Assembly: GCF_947496995.1 (NCBI RefSeq)
Contig: NZ_CANMFD010000001.1
Location: forward strand, 1,670,692 to 1,734,691
Direction: 5' to 3'
Source of the DNA: an uncultured Roseibium sp.
GTDB taxonomy: Bacteria; Pseudomonadota; Alphaproteobacteria; Rhizobiales; Stappiaceae
Length of the DNA stretch: 64,000 nucleotides
Below the pieces are notes generated by a model. The model was not told the DNA's origin. It searched no databases and saw only the letters and a list, made by a program, of their open reading frames with translations. Shown in pieces: positions 45,569-54,727 of this stretch (positions within the stretch are counted from its first letter, which is position 1; each line of letters starts with the position of its first letter). Position numbers and translations under genes: made by a program.

Positions 45569-46021
45569 TCAAATCCAGCGGCGCACCCGGCCGAGATAAT
45601 CGCGATAGGGCGCGCCGAAGAGGTCGGTCAGGCGCTCTTCCTCCGGCTTGATCTGAAATTCGGTCATGTACCAGACAAAGCCGGGCACGATGATCAGCGC
45701 CGTCAGGGTGCCGAGCCAGATGGCCTCCGCCAGCAGCAGCGCCAGGATGCCGAGATACATCGGGTTGCGCGTGAACCGGTAAACGCCGTCGGTGACAAGA
45801 ACGGAGGCGTTTTCCGGCCTCATCGGGTTGGTCGTCGTCTTGCGCTGCCGGAAGGCCAGAATGGCCTGAATTCCGGGAACCAAGCCGGCAAGGACCAGCA
45901 GCACCGCGAGCAGCTTCCGGCCCGGCAGGGCGATGGAAAGATGCGGCATCAGCCAGGCCCCCACCCAAAGCAGGAGCGCCGCGAGCACAAGAACAATGAC
46001 CGGCGGGACTTTCAGCTCCAT
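45569..46021 (-). CDS. ICMT-like membrane methyltransferase family protein
   Basis: A 150-residue inner-membrane protein with four to five helices (VIVLVLAALLLWVGAWLM and later ILALLLAEAIWLGTLTALII). The C-terminal signature VYRFTRNPMYLGILAL with KPEEERLTDLFGAPYRDYL is that of the isoprenylcysteine carboxyl methyltransferase/phospholipid methyltransferase-like family. Substrate is unknown. It begins two bases after the stop of the nitrile hydratase accessory gene and so is the last gene of that operon, an unusual partner. Confidence 0.85.
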   Translation of the reverse strand: MELKVPPVIVLVLAALLLWVGAWLMPHLSIALPGRKLLAVLLVLAGLVPGIQAILAFRQRKTTTNPMRPENASVLVTDGVYRFTRNPMYLGILALLLAEAIWLGTLTALIIVPGFVWYMTEFQIKPEEERLTDLFGAPYRDYLGRVRRWI

Positions 46022-46022
46022 C

Positions 46023-46391
46023 TCAGATCCGCCCCTTGTCGAGTTCGATAGGCTGTCCATGTGGCGTTGCATGAGCGGCTTTGTCCCAGGCGACCTTCAG
46101 GGCGGCCAACTGACCGCCGGCGGCAACGCCCTTTGCCGTCAACAGGGTCTCGAATACCGCCAGCCAACGGTCGTAATAGCCGGGGCTTTCCGGTGCAGTT
46201 TCCCCGTCTCCGGCAAGCTCCGCGCCGAGGGCCTGCGTCCATTCCTTCCAGGTAAAGAGCCCGGCTTCATGAGCCTTCACGGTCATCGCGAACACCCGGG
46301 CTTCCCATGGTGCGCCGAACACCGGTTCGCCGTCCCGGTCCAGCGGCAGGTCGGGCAACGCGGCTTTTATCGATGCCTCAGGCAAGGTCAA
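46023..46391 (-). CDS. Nitrile hydratase accessory protein (activator/beta N-terminal-like)
   Basis: A 122-residue protein resembling the N-terminal half of nitrile hydratase beta subunits (PDLPLDRDGEPVFGAPWEARVFAMTVKAHEAGLFTWKEW). Such accessory proteins deliver cobalt and mature the alpha subunit. There is no ATG; TTG codons at 46391 and 46385 are possible starts, and GGGAG precedes the first. It overlaps the beta subunit gene by 14 bases, which suggests coupled translation. The start is uncertain by a few codons. Confidence 0.8.
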   Translation of the reverse strand: MTLPEASIKAALPDLPLDRDGEPVFGAPWEARVFAMTVKAHEAGLFTWKEWTQALGAELAGDGETAPESPGYYDRWLAVFETLLTAKGVAAGGQLAALKVAWDKAAHATPHGQPIELDKGRI

Positions 46392-47037
46392 GATAAGGCT
46401 CCCAGAGATCGAGATGCAGGCTGAGGTCCGGGTCGCTGTCCGGTCCCCAGATATCCGTGCCGTTGAAAGCGACGCCGTACAGGCAGCAGGGCTGCTCGCC
46501 CTTGTCGTGGGCGTTGCTGTCGGGAAAGACGTGAACGCCGTGGATGACTTCGATGCGACCGACAACGTCGCGGGCGTAGCGGGGCAGGCGGGTGTGCGTC
46601 ACCGGATGCATGCGCTTGGTGTGCACCCTGTCGCCCACCCGGTATCTGGCAGCCTGCTGCCGGGGACGGTCCACCGGCGCACCTTTCGCCAGCACATCTG
46701 CAACGTCTTCGGCCTTGAGGACCCGCTTGACGGGTTTGGCCGGTACCAGAACTTTGGCCTGTTTCAACTCCTCGTCGGTCGCCAGGCCGTGGGTAACCAC
46801 CAGCCTCTCCAGACCCTTGGTCCAGATCTCGTAATAGCTTGAGGATAGATAGTCGGCCGGGTGCAGCGCTTCGCGGGCATGGCGAGAGGCATCGAGCGTC
46901 CATGAGCCCGTCGCGCCCATGGCAAGGGTGATGGCAAAGGCGCGTTCTTCCCATTTGGCGTGGAAATTCGGCTCGTCCTTTTCCATTTCAATCGGCCCGA
47001 AGCCCATCTGGCCGCCAAGATCCTGAGCACCGTTCAT
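46378..47037 (-). CDS. nthB: Nitrile hydratase beta subunit
   Basis: Structural partner of the metal-bearing alpha subunit; the enzyme hydrates nitriles to amides. The 219-residue protein starts [16 protein letters not shown], the classic beta N-terminus, and has [20 protein letters not shown]. Its C-terminal SH3-like domain includes [20 protein letters not shown] and a DLWEPYL ending. It overlaps the alpha gene by four bases (ATGA) and the accessory gene by 14. Confidence 0.95.
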   Translation of the reverse strand: MNGAQDLGGQMGFGPIEMEKDEPNFHAKWEERAFAITLAMGATGSWTLDASRHAREALHPADYLSSSYYEIWTKGLERLVVTHGLATDEELKQAKVLVPAKPVKRVLKAEDVADVLAKGAPVDRPRQQAARYRVGDRVHTKRMHPVTHTRLPRYARDVVGRIEVIHGVHVFPDSNAHDKGEQPCCLYGVAFNGTDIWGPDSDPDLSLHLDLWEPYLDLA

Positions 47038-47663
47038 GCGGTCGGCTCCTTCACCAGAGGGTCGATCGCCAGGCCGGTGCCGATCATGCTGTCGCGGGTG
47101 ACAAGCGCGGCTAGGTCGTCTTCGCTCCAGTCGTCGGTTCCCAGCGGCCTTTGCGGGATGACCAGATAGCGGACCTCCGCGGTTGAATCCCACACCCGGA
47201 TATGTTTGCCCCGAGGCAGCCGGACACCGAATTCCTCCAGCACGCCGCGCGGATCGCGCACGGCGCGGGAGCGGTAGGGCGCGGATTTATACCACACCGG
47301 CGGCAGGCCGAGCACGGTCCACGGGTAGCAGGAACACAGCGTGCAGACGACCATGTTGTGGGTCTCGTCGGTGTTCTCGACCGCCACCATATGTTCGCCC
47401 TGACGCCCGGTGAAACCGAACTCGGTTATCGCCGCCGTCGCGTCCGCCAGCAGCCTGTCGCGATAATCCGCGTCCACCCAGCTTCTCGCAACGACCATCG
47501 CGCCGTTCTTCGGGCCGATCTTCGTCTCATAGGTTTCGATCAGCGCATCCAGAGCTGGCGGATCGATATAGCCTTTTTCCGTCAGCAGGGTCTCCAGAGC
47601 CCTGACACGCAACTCCGTGTCGGAAAGGTCTGAGTGATCATGGTCATGGTCGTGATCGGACAT
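47034..47663 (-). CDS. nthA: Nitrile hydratase alpha subunit, cobalt type
   Basis: Catalytic subunit of 209 residues. The metal-claw motif VCTLCSC (residues 106-112) has threonine in the third place, the mark of cobalt enzymes (iron enzymes have serine). The two outer cysteines become sulfinic and sulfenic acids. The N-terminus is unusual: histidine and aspartate alternate ([10 protein letters not shown]), a likely metal-binding tag. CAGGAG precedes the ATG. It is the first gene of an operon alpha-beta-accessory-ICMT-like. No amidase or cobalt transporter is seen nearby. Confidence 0.95.
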   Translation of the reverse strand: MSDHDHDHDHSDLSDTELRVRALETLLTEKGYIDPPALDALIETYETKIGPKNGAMVVARSWVDADYRDRLLADATAAITEFGFTGRQGEHMVAVENTDETHNMVVCTLCSCYPWTVLGLPPVWYKSAPYRSRAVRDPRGVLEEFGVRLPRGKHIRVWDSTAEVRYLVIPQRPLGTDDWSEDDLAALVTRDSMIGTGLAIDPLVKEPTA

Positions 47664-47905
47664 GGGGGCTCCTGAAACGCAATGTGTCTCATATGAGGAT
47701 GCGGGTCCGGTGCTGTCAATTCGGCGGCCGCCTTCGCAAGAAATATGTTCCGCTGCCCGCCCGTCAACGCCGTTCGCGGCGCTCACAAGATATGAACCGC
47801 AGTCACATTGGCGAGATCCGGCCTTACGCGACCAGGCGGGAGTATCTATCTGCGGCGATCATGATCGCGAAACAACGAAACTTTCCAGGAAAGCCAGAAA
47901 AATCA

Positions 47906-48379
47906 ATGTCCATTACACTCCGGAATCTCCTCATCGCCGGCCTTGTGGCTGAAATTGCATTCGAAGCCTATGCGTGGCTCGTTTCGCCGCTTCTCTTTGG
48001 TGTTGTTCTGCAGCCGGCCAACCTGATCGTCGCATTGGCGAATATCGGCTTCGGGGTCACTCTTCCGCACTGGATGGGCTTCCTCGTGCACTTCGGCGTT
48101 GGTGCTATCGGCTTCTCGGCTTTCGTGCTGCTGACGCATATGGCCACCCGGCTGAATCTCGTTCTGTCAGGTGCGGTCGCGGGCGTGATCCTCTGGTTCG
48201 TCGCGCAAGGCCTCCTTGCCCCGCTGGTCGGACGGACGTTCATGATGGGTTTTGGAGCCTATACACAGTCATCCCTTGTCGGTCATGTCGGCATGACACT
48301 GATCGCCGGGATCGTTCTTTACAAGCTGCGCCCTGCGGAAAATCGGGACCTGGCCGAGGGTCTGGGCGGCACCGCTTGA
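47906..48379 (+). CDS. Small membrane protein of unknown function
   Basis: A 157-residue inner-membrane protein with four predicted helices (LLIAGLVAEIAFEAYAWLV, LIVALANIGFGV to FLVHFGVGAIGFSAFVLL, LVLSGAVAGVILWFVAQGLL, LVGHVGMTLIAGIVLYKL). I do not recognise the family. The start at 47906 follows CCAGGAAA. It is divergent from the nitrile hydratase operon across 242 bases; any link with it is only positional. Confidence 0.75.
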   Translation: MSITLRNLLIAGLVAEIAFEAYAWLVSPLLFGVVLQPANLIVALANIGFGVTLPHWMGFLVHFGVGAIGFSAFVLLTHMATRLNLVLSGAVAGVILWFVAQGLLAPLVGRTFMMGFGAYTQSSLVGHVGMTLIAGIVLYKLRPAENRDLAEGLGGTA

Positions 48380-48545
48380 GGTTGGATTACGGCTCGAAGG
48401 CTGCGGTCGGAGCACTGAAAACTTCGGTGTTTCGACCGCGGCTCCAGCAGCCATTCCCCGCAACCGCGATCTCCTCTGGGGGAATCTTCGCCGAGCCGTT
48501 TTGCTTCCCTGCCGGGACGCGTCACACTGTGCGCCGGTGAGACAA

Positions 48546-49058
48546 ATGACGGAGGCAGAGGTGAAGATCGGGCTTGGCGGCGGGTGTCATTGGTGCACCG
48601 AAGCCGTCTTTCAGGCGATTGCGGGCATATCCAGAGTGGAACAGGGCTTCATCAGCTCCGATCCGCCGGATAACGCATGGTCCGAGGGTGTTATAGTCAC
48701 CTTCGACCCGGCGGTGCTGCCGCTGGAAGTCCTGATCGAGATCCATCTCAGAACCCATTCCAGCACCTCCGCTCACAAGATGCGCGGCAAGTACCGCAGC
48801 GCGATCTACGTCTATGACGCGGGAACGGGTGTGAAAATCGGCCGTGTGCTGCACGCCCTGCAACGCGGTTTCGATGCCCCACTGGTGACGAAAGTCCTCA
48901 CCCTGTCTGCCTTCAAGGCCTCCGACGAGCGCTTCCGCAATTACTATCTGAGCGGCCCGGATCGGCCCTTCTGCAAGACCTATATCGACCCCAAGCTGGC
49001 GCTGCTGAGGAAGGACTACGGCAGGGTCTTGCGGGAACAGGTAGAGGCGGCGGAATAA
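48546..49058 (+). CDS. msrA: MsrA-like peptide methionine sulfoxide reductase
   Basis: A 170-residue protein of the MsrA fold, which reduces methionine-S-sulfoxide. The catalytic cysteine C14 is in GGGCHWCTEAVFQ (canonical GGCFWC). The next family motif (GYxGG ... TGHAE) is not conserved: GFISSDPPDNAWSEGVIVTF stands there, though an acidic residue remains. HSSTSAHKMRGKYRSAIYVY corresponds to the HDPT-QGxDxGxQYRS segment in altered form. It is a divergent member and may use another substrate. The frame is open upstream; the ATG at 48546 is chosen for length and for the family N-terminus. Confidence 0.8.
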   Translation: MTEAEVKIGLGGGCHWCTEAVFQAIAGISRVEQGFISSDPPDNAWSEGVIVTFDPAVLPLEVLIEIHLRTHSSTSAHKMRGKYRSAIYVYDAGTGVKIGRVLHALQRGFDAPLVTKVLTLSAFKASDERFRNYYLSGPDRPFCKTYIDPKLALLRKDYGRVLREQVEAAE

Positions 49059-49146
49059 AGCGCGCCGGAGCGATGTTTGTTTCTTTGGCCTCCTCGTCAT
49101 TCCAGACAAGTGCGCCAAAGGTGCACGCAGATCCAGAATCCATAAG

Positions 49147-49929
49147 TCAGCGTGAACGCAGCGAACTCAAACCGTCAAACAGCCCCTTCACGTCCGGCCA
49201 TTCAGCGCCGTCATGATGCGCGGCAATCGCCAGAAATTCTTCAAGAAATTCGAAACAGCCCTCGTCATGGGCCAGATGGTGGGTCAACAGGCCGAGCGGC
49301 TCGCTTCCCGTATTGCGGCGGCGGGTGAGCTGCAGGTCGAAGCGCAGCCGTGCGCTTTCCCAGCCGATGAAACGCACCTGCTTCTTCCATTTGATGATGT
49401 CGACATGCGACTGGACCTGATGGGCGCGCGGAAAATTGTGCCAGGTGAAAGTGGACAGACCCGGCAGGCCGATCTCCGGCAGACGGCGGGAGATTTCCGC
49501 ATCGATCCGGTTCCACGGCGGAACCATGGCGGCAATGAATTTGTCGCCAAACAAATCCTCCAGCCGCGCCTTGCCCTGTGCGAGCTGACCGATCAGCTCC
49601 TGAGGATCGCGGCGCGAGCCGAGTTCGGCCGCCTTTTCGCCGAGATCCTTGCGCTGAAAGTTCCTGTGCTGCCAGCCGTGCTGCAGAACATGGGCATGCG
49701 GCTCGTTGCAAAGCCGGTCAGCCAAGGCTTGGGTGGCATCCTTGGGGATGACAGCAAGGGCGATGTCGACACCGTGCCGGTTGGCCAGATCGAGCATGCG
49801 CTCAAGCGCCGGGGTTGGCTCAATCGCATCGTCGTCCCGCCACCAGAAGTGGACCTTGCGGTTTCGCTCCGCGAACCAGTCCAGATGGGCGGTCAGTTCG
49901 TTCCTGAAACGTTGCAGGTCTTGCGTCAT
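49147..49929 (-). CDS. Polysaccharide deacetylase-like protein
   Basis: A 260-residue protein with a NodB-like arrangement: WWRDDDAIEPTPAL (residues 28-41) in place of TFDDG, and the metal-binding HGWQHRNF (about residues 83-90) as HxxxH. PPWNRID follows, as in the R/PxW motif. No signal peptide is visible, so it would act in the cytoplasm, on a lipid-linked or nucleotide-linked sugar perhaps. It is the last gene of a five-gene operon with four glycosyltransferases and overlaps the one before by four bases. Confidence 0.85.
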   Translation of the reverse strand: MTQDLQRFRNELTAHLDWFAERNRKVHFWWRDDDAIEPTPALERMLDLANRHGVDIALAVIPKDATQALADRLCNEPHAHVLQHGWQHRNFQRKDLGEKAAELGSRRDPQELIGQLAQGKARLEDLFGDKFIAAMVPPWNRIDAEISRRLPEIGLPGLSTFTWHNFPRAHQVQSHVDIIKWKKQVRFIGWESARLRFDLQLTRRRNTGSEPLGLLTHHLAHDEGCFEFLEEFLAIAAHHDGAEWPDVKGLFDGLSSLRSR

Positions 49930-51080
49930 CTCTTGCGGCCCTCCAGATCTTCCAGAAGGATATCGGCGCTTTTCTCCGCGCCACCGAGCATCACCTGGTG
50001 ATGACTGCGGGGCAGGGCAAGAGCGTCGTCGATAGCGGCTGCCAGCCGTTCCGGGGTCAGGCCCGCTTCCGGCACGACGATCGCGCGGCCATGGTTGGCC
50101 AGCGCCTGCGCCCGCTGGCTCTGCTCGGTCTCATTGGCCTGTGCAAACGGCACCAGCACGGCTGCAACACCTGCGATCAGGATATCGAGTACGGTATTAT
50201 ATCCGGCCTGGCTCACAGAAAGCCGGGCGCGTTTCAGCAGCTCGGGAAAATCCCGGCGGGCACGCTCGACGATCACGCCTTTTCCCGCGCGTCCTTGATA
50301 GACGGCAAAGGCTTCAGGGGACACATCGTGACCGATCAGCACCCGCCAGGGCGTATCCTCCGCGCGCCGGGAAAGCGGGCGGGCGTCCAGCGCGGCCGAC
50401 AGCAGCCCTTCCGCCACAGCGCCGCCGCCGCAGGAGATGATCACCTCGTCCTCGCCGTCGCTTGCCTCCGCCGCGGGGCGTGCGCCGCCACCGACATAGC
50501 CGGTGTAGCGCACGAGCGGGGCAACCCGGTCCGCAAAGGGAAAACTGTCAGCGAGCTGAATGAAATCCGGATCGGAATGGATCAGGATACGGTCGTAGTA
50601 TCTGAGCGCCTGATCCGCCATCCATTCCTCTTTCCAGAGTTCCTTCTTGCGCACCAGGATGTCACGGATGGAAGTGGCAATCAGCGGCGGCTTTGCACGC
50701 GCCCTGGCGGTTTCCAAAAGCGGCGTCAGTTCGAAATCGAGCTGACGGCGGCCGAAGGGGTAGGTCTCCGTCAGCAGCAGATCGAAGTCATCTGCTTCGA
50801 ACGCTTGAATCGATGCATTAACGCGGGCGGATTTCCAAGTCTCGTCAATATCTTGATTGTCCAAAGTGACAAGACGCTTGAAAGCGGCGTCCGGGCTCTT
50901 GCAGGCCGGAAGCTCGACGATTGTAAGTCTGCCGGTGTCCAGTGTCGGCGGGATCCTGTTGCCGCTGGCGAGTGTCACCTCTACGCCTCTGGCGGCCAAC
51001 GCCTTGCCGATACCTGCGGCCCGGACCACATGGCCGGTGCCCAGCAGATGCTGCACATGGATGAAGGCCTTGAAGCTCAT
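49926..51080 (-). CDS. MurG-like glycosyltransferase (GT-B fold)
   Basis: A 384-residue glycosyltransferase. The N-terminus HVQHLLGTGHVVRAAGIGKALAARG carries the GTGHxxR motif of MurG/GT28-type proteins. The C-terminal part has VIISCGGGAVAEGL and LSVSQAGYNTVLDILIAGVAAVLVPF, the donor-sugar binding region of that family. It overlaps both neighbours by four bases. Donor and acceptor are unknown. It is similar in fold to the first gene of the operon. Confidence 0.88.
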   Translation of the reverse strand: MSFKAFIHVQHLLGTGHVVRAAGIGKALAARGVEVTLASGNRIPPTLDTGRLTIVELPACKSPDAAFKRLVTLDNQDIDETWKSARVNASIQAFEADDFDLLLTETYPFGRRQLDFELTPLLETARARAKPPLIATSIRDILVRKKELWKEEWMADQALRYYDRILIHSDPDFIQLADSFPFADRVAPLVRYTGYVGGGARPAAEASDGEDEVIISCGGGAVAEGLLSAALDARPLSRRAEDTPWRVLIGHDVSPEAFAVYQGRAGKGVIVERARRDFPELLKRARLSVSQAGYNTVLDILIAGVAAVLVPFAQANETEQSQRAQALANHGRAIVVPEAGLTPERLAAAIDDALALPRSHHQVMLGGAEKSADILLEDLEGRKR

Positions 51081-52204
51081 GGAACGGCAGTCTCCGTGCG
51101 CGCTTCGTAGGTTTGCACGGCCTTGCGGACAAAGGCATCGAGCCGCCCCGCCCCGGCGTCAAGCGAATGGCGGCTATCGATATGCTGGCTGGCGGCATGT
51201 CCCAGCCGGTCGGCCAGGGAAGGGTCGTCCAGCACCCGCTCCAGATTGGCGGCGAAACCCGCCGCATCGCCTTCCGCCGACAGGAGACCGGTTTCGCCGT
51301 CGACAACGATATCCGGCACCCCGAACGTATCTCCCGCGATAATGCCGATGCCCGCGGCTTGAGCTTCCAGAAGCACAAGACCGTAGGCTTCACGGATTGC
51401 CGGCCAGACGAGCAGATCGTGGCGGGCATAGTGAACGGCAATCCGGTCCTCGGGCAGGGCGCCCAGCCAGGCGACCTTTTCCGGCGGGAACAGCTTCTTC
51501 ACATGGTCCCGGTTCGGCCCGTCGCCGATGATCGTCAATTGCCAGGACCTGTCCCGCACCTGTGTCAGCGCTTCGGCCAGAACCTCATAGGATCTGGTCT
51601 TGTCGCCTTCGCGCATCATGCCGACCGCAAGCAGCTTCAAGGGCAGGGCCGCCAGCGGCTTGGCGGCCTCGGAGGCCTGCCGGTAGGGGGCTGTATCCAG
51701 AAACGGCAGAAGCACCTCCAGGCGCTCGTCAGGAACGGCCGCGCCCAGGCATTCCGCGTCGGCATTATGGATCGCCGCGACCGCATCCGCCCGGTGCAGT
51801 GCTGCATCGGCAGCGGCAAATCCGAAAGCCCAGTCGTCCGTCTGGCGCTTCGGGGCGCGGCTGGCTTCGACAATGGCGTAGGGCAGGGCAAATCGCTCTG
51901 CCAGCGCGGGGCCGATCCAGTCGGGTGCCTTGTGATAGAGGTGATAGGTCAGAAACAGATCCGGCCTGTAGCCGGTTTTTTGCCAGTCGGCGGCGATCCG
52001 CTCAACTTCCTGCAGGGCCTCCGCCTTCACGGCCGCCTGAATGGCGGTGCTCCCTTCCTTGCGCCACGAGCGGAAGGTGCTGGCAACGGTGACCTCATGC
52101 CCGGCCGCCTCCAGTGCCTTGACGATCAGGCGTCCCATTGTCCGGTCCCCGGAAGGCACCGGATGGTCCAGCGGTTTCATCGGAGCGGTAAAGGCGATCT
52201 TCAT
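51077..52204 (-). CDS. Glycosyltransferase family 4-type protein
   Basis: A 375-residue GT-B glycosyltransferase. The N-terminus is IAFTAPMKPLDHPVPSGDRTMGRLIVKAL; the C-terminal half has LTIIGDGPNRDHVKKLF, VAWLGALPEDRIAVHYARHDLLVWP and EAYGLVLLEAQAAGIGIIAG, the E-x7-E donor motif of the GT1/GT4 group. It lies 39 bases after the previous glycosyltransferase gene and overlaps the next by four. Specific sugar unknown. Confidence 0.88.
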   Translation of the reverse strand: MKIAFTAPMKPLDHPVPSGDRTMGRLIVKALEAAGHEVTVASTFRSWRKEGSTAIQAAVKAEALQEVERIAADWQKTGYRPDLFLTYHLYHKAPDWIGPALAERFALPYAIVEASRAPKRQTDDWAFGFAAADAALHRADAVAAIHNADAECLGAAVPDERLEVLLPFLDTAPYRQASEAAKPLAALPLKLLAVGMMREGDKTRSYEVLAEALTQVRDRSWQLTIIGDGPNRDHVKKLFPPEKVAWLGALPEDRIAVHYARHDLLVWPAIREAYGLVLLEAQAAGIGIIAGDTFGVPDIVVDGETGLLSAEGDAAGFAANLERVLDDPSLADRLGHAASQHIDSRHSLDAGAGRLDAFVRKAVQTYEARTETAVP

Positions 52205-52243
52205 GAGGTTCCTTGCTGAGGCGTAAGGCGGTGACCCGGCACC

Positions 52244-53464
52244 TCAGAGCACCTTACGGAATTTTTCCGCCAGGCGGTCAAGTCCCGGATCGGTGGCAAA
52301 ATCCTTGCGCACCAGCCGGGAGGCCGCAAGGCCGAGCGCGTTGCGCCGCGCCGGATCCCGGATGAGACCTTCCATGGCCTGCGCAAGGTCTTCGCGTGCA
52401 CCGGGAGCCACAAGCACGCCGGTCTCGCCGTCCCGGATGAGTTCCGGAATGGCCGACACGCGGGTGGACAGGCAGCAAAGGCCCATCGACTGGGCTTCCA
52501 TCAGGACATTGGGCAGCCCGTCCCGGTCGCCGGACTTAGCCAGTTTGGACGGCAGGATGAAGAGGTCCGCCTTCTGACAGGCGGAAATGACTTCCTCGCG
52601 CGGCTGCGCCCCGCGCCAGTCGATCCTGTCTGAAAGACCCAGCTTGCCGGCTTCGGCCTTCAGGGCATCCGACAGTTCGCCGCCGCCGATATGGGTGAAG
52701 TGCCAGTTGAGGTCACCGGGAAGCCGGGCGAGCGCTGCAAGAAGATCGTCATAACCTTTTTTCTCCACCGCCCGCCCGACGGAGACGAGCCGGACCGGCT
52801 CTCCTGTGCCGTCCCGATGGGACGGTACCTGGTCGGGCGGCGGAAAGCCCGAGAAATCCAGGCCGTGATAAAGCAGCTCCACCTTGCCTGGGTCGTCGGA
52901 CAGGCCGTTCAGATGTTCGACGTTGACGCGCGTACAGGTGACGCCCCAGGCAGCATCGTTGATTTTCGTCTTCAGGTCCCATTCCGGACTGGTCCAGATG
53001 TCCTTGGCATGGGCGGAAAACGACCAGCCGCGCCCGGAAAGATGGGCAGCATATCTGGCGGCCGAGCAGGGCGTGTGCAGGTAATGGGTATAGATCCAGG
53101 AAATATCGTCCGGCAGCTCGTGAGCAAAAACGCAGCCCTGTGCCCAGCGGCGGCGGCGGTCCGCGTTCGGCTGGCGGGCGAGATCTGCATCGAACAAGGC
53201 TTTTGCGGCTTCATAAGTCGGCTGCTTCTCGGCCCAGCGTTTCGCCCTTGCGACACGCGCCGGATCGTCCTTGACGTATTCGGGAAGATACATCACCTCG
53301 GCGGAAATCTGCCGGTGCAGGTCGTGAATGAACGGGTCGTAGGGCTTGCGCAGGGCGACGATCAGGACGCCGATGCCCCGCCGTTCCAGCCCGAGAATTT
53401 CCTGGGCAATGAAGGTCTCGGAAAGGCGCGGGTAGCCTTTGACCACAATGGCAATACGGGACAT
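52244..53464 (-). CDS. Glycosyltransferase family 4
   Basis: A 406-residue GT-B glycosyltransferase. N-terminal motif VVKGYPRLSETFIAQEILGLERRG is typical of colanic-acid-type GT4 enzymes (WcaL-like). The donor site is LVSVGRAVEKKGYDDLLAAL, IDWRGAQPREEVISACQKADLFILPS and LPNVLMEAQSMGLCCLSTRVSAIPEL. It is second in the operon, 45 bases after the first gene. A hexosyl transfer to a polysaccharide or lipid carrier is expected from the family. Confidence 0.92.
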   Translation of the reverse strand: MSRIAIVVKGYPRLSETFIAQEILGLERRGIGVLIVALRKPYDPFIHDLHRQISAEVMYLPEYVKDDPARVARAKRWAEKQPTYEAAKALFDADLARQPNADRRRRWAQGCVFAHELPDDISWIYTHYLHTPCSAARYAAHLSGRGWSFSAHAKDIWTSPEWDLKTKINDAAWGVTCTRVNVEHLNGLSDDPGKVELLYHGLDFSGFPPPDQVPSHRDGTGEPVRLVSVGRAVEKKGYDDLLAALARLPGDLNWHFTHIGGGELSDALKAEAGKLGLSDRIDWRGAQPREEVISACQKADLFILPSKLAKSGDRDGLPNVLMEAQSMGLCCLSTRVSAIPELIRDGETGVLVAPGAREDLAQAMEGLIRDPARRNALGLAASRLVRKDFATDPGLDRLAEKFRKVL

Positions 53465-53509
53465 CGACGGGCTCTTGATGCGGGACGCGGAAGGGGCACG
53501 GTCCGCCGG

Positions 53510-54727
53510 TTAGAAATTGACCAGTTTACGGCCGTCATCGACCAGTTGTTCTTCGAAAATCCCACCCACGCGGGTGGTGATTACATCAAGACCACCGAGA
53601 AGATTGTCGACACCGGCGGAGGAGGGCGCCGCCATGTCCGGGAGCTCCGACAAGGCTGCCGACATAAGGTCTGAATCCGGATAGCGATCGATCGGCAGCA
53701 CTTTGAGAAGACCGCTTTGTTCCGCCCGTTCTGCCCGGATGGCCTGCTCGCGGCGCGGGATCACGCGCGGCACCATCAGTGTCGGCTTGTCGAAGGACAG
53801 GATCTCGCAGAAGGTGTTGTAGCCGCCCATGCCGACGATCGCGGTTGCATGGGCGAGATACGGCTCGATCTGGGGCGTGAAGCGGATGATCTCGACATCG
53901 CGCAAATGTTCCGCCCGTTCGCTGAACTGGGCAGCCGCCGCCGCGGGCATGAACGGGCCTAGCACGATCAGAGCGGGAAACAGCGGCCGCTGCCGGGTTT
54001 CATAGGCGCGCATCACCCAGTCCACCATTTCAACGCCGTCGCCCCCGCCTCCGGGGGTGACCAGAATATAAGGTTCCTCGCCGAAGGGTGTCGGCGGCGG
54101 GTCGTCCTTGACCGCATTGGGCAATTCGCGCCGCAGGTATCCGGTGTAGCGGAGCTTGTCCGTAACGTTGTCGGGCAGGCTTATGCCTTCAAGCGGATTG
54201 CAGATGTCCTGCGGGCCGTAGATCCAGATATCGTCGTAAAGATCCCTCAGCGCGGGGTAGACGTTCTTGCGGTCCCATTCTTCCTTGAGAACCGCCGGGT
54301 CGTCCATGACGTCCCGCAGACCGAGCACCAGCCGGGTGTCGGTCTCCTTGAGCGCCTCGAGCGTGCGCAGCACTTCACCGCGCAGGCCAAGCGGCTCCTT
54401 GTCGACGATGAAGATATCGGGCTCGAACACCTTGGCCGTGTGTTCGATGATCGACGAGCGGATCGCCAGCGTCTGATCGATGTTGATATGCAGGGAAAGC
54501 GGCGTGTATTCGCCGTTGCGCAGTTTGATGACGCCGGGAATGCGGACAAAGTCTACGCGCGAGCGGAACTCGAAACTGCCGATGATCGGCGAGCCTGAAA
54601 GGATAAGCACGGACAGCGTATCGAAATCGCCGACGAGGGAATGAGCAATCGCGCGGCACCGCCGCAGATGGCCAAGTCCGAAGGAATCGTGGCTGTAGAT
54701 CAGTATCTTCGGCGTCTTGGAACTCAT
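53510..54727 (-). CDS. Predicted glycosyltransferase (COG4671-type)
   Basis: A 405-residue GT-B protein that opens the leftward operon. It has ILIYSHDSFGLGHLRRCRAIAHSL at the N-terminus, a GHLRR motif as in MurG relatives, then ILVTPGGGGDGVEMVDWVM and IVGMGGYNTFCEILSFDKPTLMVPR. The start at 54727 follows CCAGGGGC. It runs divergently from the ABC transporter operon across 483 bases. Donor and acceptor are unknown. Confidence 0.87.
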   Translation of the reverse strand: MSSKTPKILIYSHDSFGLGHLRRCRAIAHSLVGDFDTLSVLILSGSPIIGSFEFRSRVDFVRIPGVIKLRNGEYTPLSLHINIDQTLAIRSSIIEHTAKVFEPDIFIVDKEPLGLRGEVLRTLEALKETDTRLVLGLRDVMDDPAVLKEEWDRKNVYPALRDLYDDIWIYGPQDICNPLEGISLPDNVTDKLRYTGYLRRELPNAVKDDPPPTPFGEEPYILVTPGGGGDGVEMVDWVMRAYETRQRPLFPALIVLGPFMPAAAAAQFSERAEHLRDVEIIRFTPQIEPYLAHATAIVGMGGYNTFCEILSFDKPTLMVPRVIPRREQAIRAERAEQSGLLKVLPIDRYPDSDLMSAALSELPDMAAPSSAGVDNLLGGLDVITTRVGGIFEEQLVDDGRKLVNF

